From the NCBI GenBank assembly GCA_020696365.1, contig JAEHCM010000002.1, positions 144,751 through 208,750 of the forward strand: a DNA stretch of 64,000 bases. Direction: 5' to 3'. The DNA is from Thermoplasmata archaeon (lineage in GTDB: Archaea; Thermoplasmatota; Thermoplasmata; UBA10834). A program made the position numbers and the translations under genes. The notes beneath the pieces were generated by a model that saw nothing but the letters and a program-made list of their open reading frames with translations, did no database searches and had not been told where the DNA came from. Of the stretch, positions 53,961 to 61,646 are shown one piece after another. The stretch's first letter is position 1. Every line of letters begins with the position of its first letter.

Positions 53961-55121
53961 GTGCGTTCTAGATTGAGAAATGTGTGCCTAGTGCTTGCCC
54001 TGGGGCTCATGCTGTCGACATCGGGCCTCTTTGTGGCCGGCAAAGCTGAAGCGGAGACTGTGGTATCGTGGACCTTCGCCCTGTACGTGAACGGCGACAA
54101 CGACCTTGAGAGATATTGGGAGGAGGCTAGCTTGCCTGGGCTGTTGGGCTTGCCCGCCAACTCCGACATCAGGATAGTCGCCATGATAGACAGGCTCAAG
54201 ACCGACGGGACGGAGCTGGTGGAGATATCAGGGGGTTCCTGGCAGGTGGTGAACAGTTATCCCGAGATGAACTTCGGGGACGGGGCCACATTCAGTTGGT
54301 TCATAACCGAGATGTCGACCCTGTACCCGTCCGATAAGCTGTCGGTCACAGCATGGAACCACGGCTATGGATGGGTGGAGTTCAGCTTCGACCAGACGTC
54401 CTGGGACAGGATACGGATGCCGGAGATGAAGGCCGCAATCGAGGACGCGGGGGTGCACATAGACGTCCTTTCGTTCGACGCGTGCAACATGGCCAACACA
54501 GAGGTTGTCTACGAAGCCTGGACGACCGGTCTGGTGGACTACCTCGTGGGCTCCGAAGAAGGCATACCGGTATTCGGATATCCGTACGACTATATGCTCA
54601 TGCCAGTGGCCATCGACTCTTCGAGGACGCCCGCACAGTTGGCGCTCGACATGGTCGATGGTTGGGCAGAGTTCTACGACCAGAGTACGTATACCGGAGT
54701 GTGCCTTTCGGCAGTGGACGTCGCTGCCCTTGGCGCCTCCGCCACGACCCTGCAAACCTGGTGCGGTCTGATGCACGACAACATTGCGTCGTACAGTAGA
54801 GTCTACCGAGACGCTTTGAAGAACTGCTACGTGGCGTGGGGAACCAAGTACTTCGTGGACATGGCGAATCTCGGAGACACGCTGCTGGCTGACGGCCGAT
54901 TTGCCAACGTGGAGCTGAGAGCTGCGACCACTGCAATGGTCACGGCCATCGATGCTTCCGTGGTTGCTGTTCACACCAGTCCAGACATATCAGACGGCAG
55001 AGGGCTCACACTATATTGGGCTAAGAAGGGAGACTGGAACTACTACGGCCCGATGTATGCTGACACACAGTTCGGTATCGACACCGGCTGGTTGGCCTTC
55101 CTCGAGGACTACTGCTCCTGA
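53961..55121 (+). CDS. Secreted clostripain-family (C11) cysteine protease
   Basis: The 386-residue protein has a signal peptide (1-31, cleavage after GKAEA likely). The C11 catalytic dyad follows: H134 in AWNHGYGW and C175 in SFDACNMANTEV. The fold opens with TFALYVNGDNDLE, standard for clostripain/gingipain-like peptidases, which cut after Arg or Lys. GTG 53961 behind GGGGGTG is preferred; an in-frame GTG at 53931 is earlier. A TATA element (gatataata, about 53879-53887) precedes it. The gene is monocistronic and fits the extracellular protein-degrading set with the C1 and M14 enzymes. Confidence 0.9.
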   Translation: MRSRLRNVCLVLALGLMLSTSGLFVAGKAEAETVVSWTFALYVNGDNDLERYWEEASLPGLLGLPANSDIRIVAMIDRLKTDGTELVEISGGSWQVVNSYPEMNFGDGATFSWFITEMSTLYPSDKLSVTAWNHGYGWVEFSFDQTSWDRIRMPEMKAAIEDAGVHIDVLSFDACNMANTEVVYEAWTTGLVDYLVGSEEGIPVFGYPYDYMLMPVAIDSSRTPAQLALDMVDGWAEFYDQSTYTGVCLSAVDVAALGASATTLQTWCGLMHDNIASYSRVYRDALKNCYVAWGTKYFVDMANLGDTLLADGRFANVELRAATTAMVTAIDASVVAVHTSPDISDGRGLTLYWAKKGDWNYYGPMYADTQFGIDTGWLAFLEDYCS

Positions 55122-55238
55122 GACTGGAACGGCTCAGACGTACCACGGCCTGGCCGTGAAAACCTCTTACTCTTTCTTCCATCTCACACGCCCGAGTCCA
55201 TAGACCGAGATGTTGAATCAGCAGTCAAAAGGAAAAGG

Positions 55239-55342
55239 CGGGCCTGAAGGGATTCGAACCCTCGACCCACCGGTATCTCCTGAGAGAACCGATAGGTATC
55301 GCAGTAAGAGCCGGTTGCTCTACCTAGCTGAGCTACAGGCCC
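55239..55342 (-). tRNA. tRNA-Lys (anticodon CTT) with 30-nt intron
   Basis: Acceptor GGGCCTG pairs with CAGGCCC, discriminator G. D-arm GCTC-AGCTAGGTA-GAGC. Anticodon stem ACCGG/CCGGT encloses loop CTCTTAA once 55304-55275 is removed, an intron at position 37/38. T-arm GAGGG-TTCGAAT-CCCTT with one G-T pair. CCA is not encoded. Confidence 0.9.
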
Positions 55343-55483
55343 GCGAATTCGCAGTATATGGTTGCCGTTAATAAAACTATCGAGCTTGGGCAGTTTCCAG
55401 AGACCATCTGGCCTGATGCAACGGTGTTGCTCGAACATGCCTCTGAATCTCGACGACGCGTGTCAGAGACGAAATCGACCCGG

Positions 55484-55496
55484 AAAGATTTTATCA
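55484..55496 (+). promoter_or_regulatory. TATA box for the MBL-fold gene (leaderless start)
   Basis: The sequence aaagattttatca lies about 27-30 bases before ATG 55522, with no ribosome site between, suggesting a leaderless mRNA. Confidence 0.5.
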
Positions 55497-55521
55497 GCAA
55501 TGGGGCCATTGTGGCAATCGG

Positions 55522-56295
55522 ATGCACCGACCGTTTGTGGCCGTACTAAGCAGCGGTAGCTGCGGCAACTCGATTCTGTTCCGCTCGAATGAAACATCAG
55601 TCCTGATCGATGCGGGGATATCGTGCAAAGAGATGGAGCGGAGACTTTCAGCTTTCGGCACCGAGGGGCAGGACATCGATGCAGTTTTGCTCACCCATGA
55701 ACACACAGACCACAACAGGGGTGCGAAGCGGTTCTGTAGCGTCCACGACATCCCGGTATTTGGCACGGAGGGCACGTTGGCACTCACGCCTCTCGAAGGG
55801 ACCGATGCGAAAGCCATAGAACGCCATGGCACGTTCGCTGTCGGTGACCTCAGTATTCGCGCGTTCCCGGTGATGCACCTTGCGGCGGAACCTGTCGGAT
55901 ACTCGATCTCGCTCAACGGAAGGAGAGCATCGATCGCCTCCGATCTTGGATCCCTGACCGAAGAGGTGCTGAAGGGGATGAGTGATTCCGACCTGGTCAT
56001 GATAGAGGCCAATTACGACGAGGCTATGCTTATGAACGGGAGCTACCCGAATTTCCTGAAAAGAACCATCGCAGGCGATCATGGCCATCTCTCGAACGAG
56101 GACGCTGGCAGGTTGTGCTCTGAGGTCGCCAGCGAGAGGATCAGACAGATAGTGCTGCTTCACCTGAGCAAGGAGAACAACACCATGGACTTGGCGAGGG
56201 AAGCTGTTGAGAAGTGCGTCATGGACGATGACGGGACCAGACCTTCGATCGCGCCCACGGAGCACGGTTGCCAGAACGGGCCGTTCGCGCTATAA
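55522..56295 (+). CDS. MBL-fold metallohydrolase, YycJ/WalJ-like
   Basis: The 257-residue protein begins VLSSGSCGNSILFRSNET and has the two-metal motif THEHTDHNRG (HxHxDH) near 58-67, VMHLAAEPVGYSI carrying the next His, SDLG for the bridging Asp and VLLHLSKENN near 214-223. These match the YycJ-type branch of metallo-beta-lactamase proteins, thought to be 5'-3' DNA exonucleases linked to repair. The role here is inferred from family only. Its 3' end overlaps the convergent GINS gene by 6 bases. Confidence 0.86.
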   Translation: MHRPFVAVLSSGSCGNSILFRSNETSVLIDAGISCKEMERRLSAFGTEGQDIDAVLLTHEHTDHNRGAKRFCSVHDIPVFGTEGTLALTPLEGTDAKAIERHGTFAVGDLSIRAFPVMHLAAEPVGYSISLNGRRASIASDLGSLTEEVLKGMSDSDLVMIEANYDEAMLMNGSYPNFLKRTIAGDHGHLSNEDAGRLCSEVASERIRQIVLLHLSKENNTMDLAREAVEKCVMDDDGTRPSIAPTEHGCQNGPFAL

Positions 56296-56964
56296 CGAGA
56301 CGCTCATGAGCTTAATCTTCCCGTGCGATGCCAGTGTGTCCGCGACATTCTTCGGCAACGCGACCAGGTCTTCCTTCTTGAGAGTGTAGTCCTTGTCGAC
56401 TCCCGCGAAGGTCGGGACGTCCTCAAGCACCCTGACAAGGACCAGATCTTCCCTCGCATCTTCTGTCTCAGACGCCTCATCCTCCTTCGCGGAGGCCTTG
56501 CTCGGAGGGGCGTCTGGAAGATTGACGATGTCTTTCGGTTCAGAGAACCGAGGCCCGGTGTTCTCGAAATCGGCGTTGCCGTCCTGGTGAGCACCTAGCA
56601 CGGATGTAAGACTGGAGTAAAGGACCAGCTCGTCAGGCGTTAGGTTGCTCGTCTCAGGGTTGTCGCCAGCGACTCTTCTCAGGGATAGGAGCGCAATCTT
56701 GCGCTGACGCAGCTCGTACACCCTCTTCACCTTCTCGGTCGCCTTCTTCAGCTGGTCGTTGATCATCATGCTCGCCTGAGAGCTGGGGGTGACAGCGAGC
56801 TCCCGCTCGCTCTCCTTTCGAAGACTCCGGATGTAATGGTTCATCTTGTCGTAAAGGGAGGATTCGACCTTCGTCAGCTGAGGAGACTTGTACTCCTGCC
56901 TGAAAAGCGACATGATCTCTTCGTATCCCATGTCCCCCCTTTTGTCGGCCATTGCTTCGCGCAT
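56290..56964 (-). CDS. gins51: DNA replication complex GINS subunit (Gins51/Sld5-Psf1 type)
   Basis: The 224-residue protein has the helical GINS A domain first (about 12-125: GYEEIMSLFRQEYKSPQLTK, then LRRVAGDNPETSNLTPDE) and the small B domain last (about 172-224: VRVLEDVPTFAGVDKDYTLK, then VALPKNVADTLASHGKIKLM). This A-then-B order defines archaeal Gins51. GINS joins MCM and GAN/RecJ at the replication fork. A charged linker (about 140-170) connects the domains. Methionines at 5 and 12 are alternative starts. It is divergent from the DUF167 gene. Confidence 0.88.
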   Translation of the reverse strand: MREAMADKRGDMGYEEIMSLFRQEYKSPQLTKVESSLYDKMNHYIRSLRKESERELAVTPSSQASMMINDQLKKATEKVKRVYELRQRKIALLSLRRVAGDNPETSNLTPDELVLYSSLTSVLGAHQDGNADFENTGPRFSEPKDIVNLPDAPPSKASAKEDEASETEDAREDLVLVRVLEDVPTFAGVDKDYTLKKEDLVALPKNVADTLASHGKIKLMSVSL

Positions 56965-57010
56965 GCATCAACAACCTATTTGATGCTTGCGCGCTGACCG
57001 GCTTGGGAAA

Positions 57011-57021
57011 AGGATTATACA
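57011..57021 (+). promoter_or_regulatory. TATA box for the DUF167-Toprim pair
   Basis: The sequence aggattataca lies about 32 bases ahead of ATG 57052 in the 87-base gap from the GINS gene. Confidence 0.5.
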
Positions 57022-57051
57022 GAGCGCAATGATAACTCGACGGACCTTGCC

Positions 57052-57357
57052 ATGAACCGTCCGACTGAATTCGTCAAGGAGGCCAGAGGCGGATGCCTCG
57101 TGTACTTCGTCGTCTCCCCAGGGGCCAGATCGACCGAGATAGGTGGGATAGACGCGTGGAGAGGAGCGGTTCAGGTCAGGGTCGCTGCAGAACCGAAAGA
57201 CGGCGCAGCCAATGCGGAACTCGTCGAGTTCCTATCACGCAAGTTGTCGGTCCCGGTGAGCGCCATCACCGTCGTCAAGGGGTCGAAGACCCACAGGAAA
57301 TCCGTGTTCGTTCCGCTCAGCACCGATGATGTCAAGTCGAAACTGGGGTTGGAGTAG
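57052..57357 (+). CDS. DUF167 (YggU-like) protein
   Basis: The 101-residue protein matches DUF167: VVSPGARSTEIGGID near 21-35, VQVRVAAEPKDGAANAELVEFL (the KDGxANxEL signature) near 40-61, and VVKGSKTHRKSVFV near 74-87. Its biochemical role is not established. It lies one base upstream of the Toprim gene, so both are probably translated from one message. Confidence 0.9.
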   Translation: MNRPTEFVKEARGGCLVYFVVSPGARSTEIGGIDAWRGAVQVRVAAEPKDGAANAELVEFLSRKLSVPVSAITVVKGSKTHRKSVFVPLSTDDVKSKLGLE

Positions 57358-57358
57358 A

Positions 57359-57763
57359 ATGCTTTCGCCGTCCGAACGCCTGGAAGAGACCCTCAAAATC
57401 ATCGACGAGCTGGAGGAGCTTAGCAGGGAGATGCCCGTGATCGTCGAGGGAAGACGGGATGTCGAGGCCCTGGAACTCCTGGGGGTGAGTAGCAACATCA
57501 TCACCCTTAGCAAGGGCGTATCCCTGTTCACGTTCTCCGAGACCATATCGAGAGATTGGCCGTCGGTCGTGCTGCTCACGGACTGGGACCGGAAGGGTGG
57601 GCAACTCGCTAGACGACTGAAGGAGGCGTTCGAGTCGAACGGCACCAAGGTGAACGACACCATACGGAGGAAACTCGTCATCCTGGCGAAGAAGGATATC
57701 AAAGACATCGAAAGCCTGCCCGCTTTCGTCAGGAGACTCCGTGCGTTGGCCATGCACACCTGA
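57359..57763 (+). CDS. Stand-alone Toprim-domain protein (UPF0292-like)
   Basis: The 134-residue protein is a minimal Toprim domain: PVIVEGRRDVEALELLG near 26-42 carries the catalytic Glu, and VVLLTDWDRKGGQLAR near 70-85 carries the DxD. Archaeal proteins of this size are related to ribonuclease M5 and DnaG Toprim domains and may be metal-dependent nucleases on structured RNA. ATG 57359 follows GTTGGAGTAG; the open frame further upstream overlaps DUF167. Confidence 0.88.
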   Translation: MLSPSERLEETLKIIDELEELSREMPVIVEGRRDVEALELLGVSSNIITLSKGVSLFTFSETISRDWPSVVLLTDWDRKGGQLARRLKEAFESNGTKVNDTIRRKLVILAKKDIKDIESLPAFVRRLRALAMHT

Positions 57764-57825
57764 CCCGGAAACCGGGTTGTCGATGCAAAAAGGCTTTAGC
57801 AGTGGATTCCGATTGAACGCCCGTC

Positions 57826-59157
57826 ATGGAGCGCTCCAAGTGCTCTGCCCAGATGATCGCCGAGCTTGGAATTGATTCGATCGACAGCCTCTTCGAAGAC
57901 ATACCACAAGAGATCCGAATCCCTGGACTGAAACTTCCGGCGGGCATGAGCGAGCTTGAGCTCATCCGCGAGATGGAGAGGGTTCTATCCGTCAACCAAC
58001 CGGCATCCCGCTGGCTCAGTTTCCTCGGAGCGGGAGTCTACCATCACTTCATTCCGGCCGCGGTGAAGACCGCAATCTCAAGGTCGGAGTTCATCACATC
58101 CTACACGCCCTATCAATCGGAGATCAGCCAGGGCATGCTCCAGGCACAGTTCGAGTATCAGTCGTTCATGGTGGAGCTTACCGGCGTGGACTACATGAAC
58201 TGCAGCGTGTACGACGCATCCACGGCTATCGGAGAAGCAGTTCTAATGGGGCACAGGATAGTCGGAGGGAAGAAGTTTCTGATGAGCCGGTCGGTCAGTC
58301 CGGAGCGGAAGGAGGTCGCTAGGCTCTACGCCAGGGGAGCGGACATCGAGATCGTTGAGGTAGCATACGCGCCTGAGACAGGACAGGTAGACCTCTCAGA
58401 CCTCGAATCGAAGATGAGCAACGATGTCATAGGGTTCTACTTCGAGACGCCGAACTTTCTCGGACCTCTCGAAACTGGCTGGAAAGGAATAAGGGACGTC
58501 CTCGGAGAGAAGATGATGGTTGTCGGCGTCAACCCACTAGCCCTCGCACTGGTGAAGCCTCCTGGCGAGATGGGGGCCGACATCGTGGTCGGCGATGCCC
58601 AGGTGTTCGGCGTGCCGATGAGCTACGGCGGCCCGTCGATAGGGATCTTCGGCTGCAAGTCGAATCACGTGAGAAAGATGCCCGGGCGCCTGATAGGAAT
58701 GACAGAGGATGCCGAAGGAAAAAGATCATTCTGCATGACGCTCCAGACCCGCGAGCAGCACATAAGGCGCAGCAAGGCCACCTCTAACATATGCACGAAC
58801 GAGGCGCTGCTCGCGGTGGCAGTGGCGGCGCATCTCGCAGTGCTCGGACGGGCGGGTCTGAGACGGACCGCGCTCAAGAACCTCGAGAACATGCGCTCCC
58901 TTTCAAAGAGGATCGACGCGATCGATGGATTTGACGCCCCCGTCTTCGATGCGCCTCACTTCAACGAGTTTGCGGTCCGGTCTAGCATTCCAGCGGAGAG
59001 CATCAGGAAGAACCTCCTGGACAAGCGAATACACGGAGGCGTCTCGCTCGATAGATGGTTTCCGGAACTCAAGAACTGCGCCCTATATGCAACGACAGAG
59101 ATGCACTCACAGACGGACCACGACAGGCTCCTGGCCGCGCTGGAGGGAGTGAGATGA
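57826..59157 (+). CDS. gcvPA: Glycine dehydrogenase (decarboxylating) subunit 1
   Basis: The 443-residue protein is the N-terminal half of glycine decarboxylase P-protein. It has SFLGAGVYHHFIP, SYTPYQSEISQGMLQAQFEYQ, YDASTAIGEAV, VGDAQVFGVPMSYGGPSIG and TREQHIRRSKATSNICTNEA. With GcvPB it decarboxylates glycine and loads aminomethyl onto the H protein. It overlaps gcvPB by 4 bases (ATGA). gcvH and gcvT are not in the window. Confidence 0.96.
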   Translation: MERSKCSAQMIAELGIDSIDSLFEDIPQEIRIPGLKLPAGMSELELIREMERVLSVNQPASRWLSFLGAGVYHHFIPAAVKTAISRSEFITSYTPYQSEISQGMLQAQFEYQSFMVELTGVDYMNCSVYDASTAIGEAVLMGHRIVGGKKFLMSRSVSPERKEVARLYARGADIEIVEVAYAPETGQVDLSDLESKMSNDVIGFYFETPNFLGPLETGWKGIRDVLGEKMMVVGVNPLALALVKPPGEMGADIVVGDAQVFGVPMSYGGPSIGIFGCKSNHVRKMPGRLIGMTEDAEGKRSFCMTLQTREQHIRRSKATSNICTNEALLAVAVAAHLAVLGRAGLRRTALKNLENMRSLSKRIDAIDGFDAPVFDAPHFNEFAVRSSIPAESIRKNLLDKRIHGGVSLDRWFPELKNCALYATTEMHSQTDHDRLLAALEGVR

Positions 59158-60617
59158 GATACCACCAAGCGGTCCACGACGTCCCCCTGCTAATGGAAGG
59201 GTGCGACAGCGTGGAACAGGGCGACGATCTGAACGTCCGCGACCTGCTACCGGATGAACTGGTGCGATCCAGCTTGAAGCTTCCAGACCTCCCAGAGAGG
59301 GAGGTCGTGAAACACTTCGTCAATCTTTCCCAGATGAACTTCGGCGTGGACAACGGCCTATACCCGCTCGGCTCGTGCACGATGAAGTACAACCCCAAGG
59401 TATGTGATGAGATCGTGTGGTGGGAGACGGTCGCAGGGCTCCATCCGCTACAAGACACCGGCACGACCCAAGGTGCGCTCGCCCTCATGCACGGACTCGA
59501 GCAGATGCTCTGCGAGATCGGTGGTGTCGATGCCGTCACCCTGCAGCCTGCCGCTGGGGCGCACGGCGAGTACACTGGAATGCACATCGTGAGGGCCCAT
59601 CATGAATCAACGGGGGAGGACAGGAATGAGGTCATCCTACCAGATACGGCCCATGGGACAAACCCTGCAAGCGCCGCGATGGTCGGATACGATGTGCTCG
59701 ACCTGCCGTCGAAAGACGGCTGCGTCGACGTAGAGGCGCTGAAGGCGACCATATCCGACGATACGGCCGCGTTCATGCTGACGAACCCGAACACACTCGG
59801 GTTGTTCGAGAAGGACGTAACGGAGATCGCGAGGATAGTCCATGAGTCAGGAGCGCTCCTGTACTACGACGGAGCGAACCTGAACGCCATCATGGGCAAG
59901 ACCTCGCCCGGTGCTATGGACTTCGACATTGTTCACTTCAACCCCCACAAGACGTTCGCCACCCCCCACGGAGGAGGAGGGCCCGGGGCAGGGCCAGTCG
60001 GCGTCAAAGCGTTCCTCGAAGAGTACCTCCCAGTACCCAGGATCGTCAAGAAGGACGGCGTTTACAGGCTAGACCATGACAGACCGAAGAGCATCGGCAA
60101 GGTCCGGGCGTTCTACGGCAACTTCGGGGTTCTTGTCAGGGCGTACGCTTACATCCTTATGCTCGGAGGGGACGGGCTCGAGAGGGCATCTGAAGGGGCG
60201 GTCCTGAACTCCAACTACCTCAAGGAGAAACTCAAGGGCATCTTCGACATGCCCTATGGTGACCTCCGAAAGCACGAGTTCGTCCTGAGCGGGAAACCGC
60301 TCAGGCAGAAAGGGCTGAGGACGACCGACTTCGCGAAGCGACTCCTCGACTATGGTTTCCACGCACCAACGATCTACTTCCCTCTTATCGTCGACGAGGC
60401 CTTGATGATAGAGCCGACCGAGACCGAGACAAAGGACACTCTGGACGCGTTCGTGGAAGCCTGCAGGATGATAATGGCAGAGGACCCGGAGATCCTTAAG
60501 GGGGCTCCGTACAACACGGCCCGCAGGAGGATAGACGAGGCGAAGGCTGCCCGGGACATGATATTGAGCTGGAACGCGTACGAGAAGAAGATGGCTGACG
60601 GCGCAGGTTCACGGTGA
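59154..60617 (+). CDS. gcvPB: Glycine dehydrogenase (decarboxylating) subunit 2
   Basis: The 487-residue PLP-binding half of P-protein shows GLYPLGSCTMKYNPKV, TLQPAAGAHGEYTG, DTAHGTNPASAAM, YYDGANLNAIMG and the PLP lysine in FNPHKTFATPHGGGGPGAGP. ATG 59154 overlaps the gcvPA stop, the usual archaeal/Firmicutes two-gene form. The product feeds methylene-tetrahydrofolate production from glycine, including glycine made by Tdh-Kbl. It converges on the small RAM-domain gene with a 9-base gap. Confidence 0.96.
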   Translation: MRYHQAVHDVPLLMEGCDSVEQGDDLNVRDLLPDELVRSSLKLPDLPEREVVKHFVNLSQMNFGVDNGLYPLGSCTMKYNPKVCDEIVWWETVAGLHPLQDTGTTQGALALMHGLEQMLCEIGGVDAVTLQPAAGAHGEYTGMHIVRAHHESTGEDRNEVILPDTAHGTNPASAAMVGYDVLDLPSKDGCVDVEALKATISDDTAAFMLTNPNTLGLFEKDVTEIARIVHESGALLYYDGANLNAIMGKTSPGAMDFDIVHFNPHKTFATPHGGGGPGAGPVGVKAFLEEYLPVPRIVKKDGVYRLDHDRPKSIGKVRAFYGNFGVLVRAYAYILMLGGDGLERASEGAVLNSNYLKEKLKGIFDMPYGDLRKHEFVLSGKPLRQKGLRTTDFAKRLLDYGFHAPTIYFPLIVDEALMIEPTETETKDTLDAFVEACRMIMAEDPEILKGAPYNTARRRIDEAKAARDMILSWNAYEKKMADGAGSR

Positions 60618-60626
60618 GCGACGATC

Positions 60627-60863
60627 TCAATCCCGCTTGAACCTGGCACAGATGAGTGTCCTGGATCCCGTGACGCCTTGAACACTCCTGACTTTCTGGA
60701 GCACGACATCGCACAGCTTGTCGTAGTCGTCTGTCTCCATACGGGCAATGATATCGTACTGGCCGAACAGCTGGTGTGCCTCCGACAGCTCAGGTAGGAG
60801 CCTTATGCTCTCCAAGACGAATGTCTCCTTGCCCGTCGATGTCGCAATCAATACATAGGCCAC
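60627..60863 (-). CDS. Stand-alone Lrp/AsnC ligand-binding (RAM) domain protein
   Basis: This 78-residue protein is a single RAM domain: MAYVLIATSTGKE, then ELSEAHQLFGQYDIIARMET, and the C-terminal VTGSRTLICARFK strand. It has no DNA-binding helix-turn-helix. Such proteins can bind amino acids and modulate full-length Lrp regulators by hetero-assembly. It sits next to the glycine dehydrogenase genes, which Lrp-type proteins commonly control in other organisms, but regulation here is only a guess. Confidence 0.86.
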   Translation of the reverse strand: MAYVLIATSTGKETFVLESIRLLPELSEAHQLFGQYDIIARMETDDYDKLCDVVLQKVRSVQGVTGSRTLICARFKRD

Positions 60864-61024
60864 GACCAGTGTATCACCTGAGATGGCGTGTAAACGTATT
60901 TTGCCTACTTATAACCTGTCAGAAGGGGCGGTCAAGCCTCGTTCGATATGCTGGCGGGAGCCCGATCCCGACCGCTGCCCCGGAAACTGTTAACTACGGG
61001 CGGGACCAATCGGAGCGGAGTATA

Positions 61025-61618
61025 ATGTCGGGATTCGTGGTGATTGAAGGAATCGACGGCTGCGGGAAAAGCACCGTCGCAGAAACCGTTGCTGGCAGGC
61101 TGGGTCCTCGCGCCGTCCTGACGAGGGAACCGACGGATTCCTGGATCGGCAGGGCGGTTCGCAAGGGCGGCTCCGAGGAGATGAGCCCCTACCTGGACGC
61201 GCTTCTCTTCATGGCGGACCGAGCAAATCACACGCCGGAGATCGCAGATCATCTAGCGAACGGAAAGGTCGTGGTCTGCGACAGGTACTACCATTCCACT
61301 GTAGCGTATCAGACCGCCTACCTGATGAGGAAGTCGCGGGGCGACAACTTCGACTGGCTCCTCGATGCAAACATCAGGATATCGATCAATCCGGACGTGA
61401 CCTTCCTCCTGACCATCGATCCGGAAGTGGCCCTTGGCAGGATAGGCGACAGGGGCGAGCTATCCAGGTTCGAGCGCGCGGACTTCTTGAAGGAAGTCCA
61501 GGACAACTACCTAAGACTCGCGGAACAGGACCCGACCATCGTCCAGATCGACTCGACGCGACCGCCGGGAGAGATTGTCGAGGAAATACTCCTGGCCTTG
61601 GACGAGAGGAAGTTTTAA
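61025..61618 (+). CDS. tmk: Thymidylate kinase
   Basis: The 197-residue kinase phosphorylates dTMP to dTDP. It has P-loop EGIDGCGKST near 8-17, LTREPTDSWIGRAVR (the DR/E-P motif), CDRYYHSTVAYQ, and a lid region DRGELSRFERADF near 139-151. ATG 61025 is preceded by GGAGCGGAG. The open frame further upstream has no kinase sequence and crosses the promoter region. coaBC follows after 28 bases but has its own TATA box. Confidence 0.93.
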   Translation: MSGFVVIEGIDGCGKSTVAETVAGRLGPRAVLTREPTDSWIGRAVRKGGSEEMSPYLDALLFMADRANHTPEIADHLANGKVVVCDRYYHSTVAYQTAYLMRKSRGDNFDWLLDANIRISINPDVTFLLTIDPEVALGRIGDRGELSRFERADFLKEVQDNYLRLAEQDPTIVQIDSTRPPGEIVEEILLALDERKF

Positions 61619-61621
61619 TAC
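61611..61621 (+). promoter_or_regulatory. TATA box for coaBC (leaderless start)
   Basis: The sequence agttttaatac overlaps the tmk stop codon and lies about 27-30 bases before ATG 61647; there is no ribosome site in between. Confidence 0.5.
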
Positions 61622-61646
61622 CAAGAGAGGGCTCGAACGTGGTTGA

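Noticed and set aside
60776..61024. N-terminal extension of thymidylate kinase
   Set aside because: It runs through the promoter region and the opposite-strand RAM gene; kinase homology begins at MSGFVVIEGIDG.
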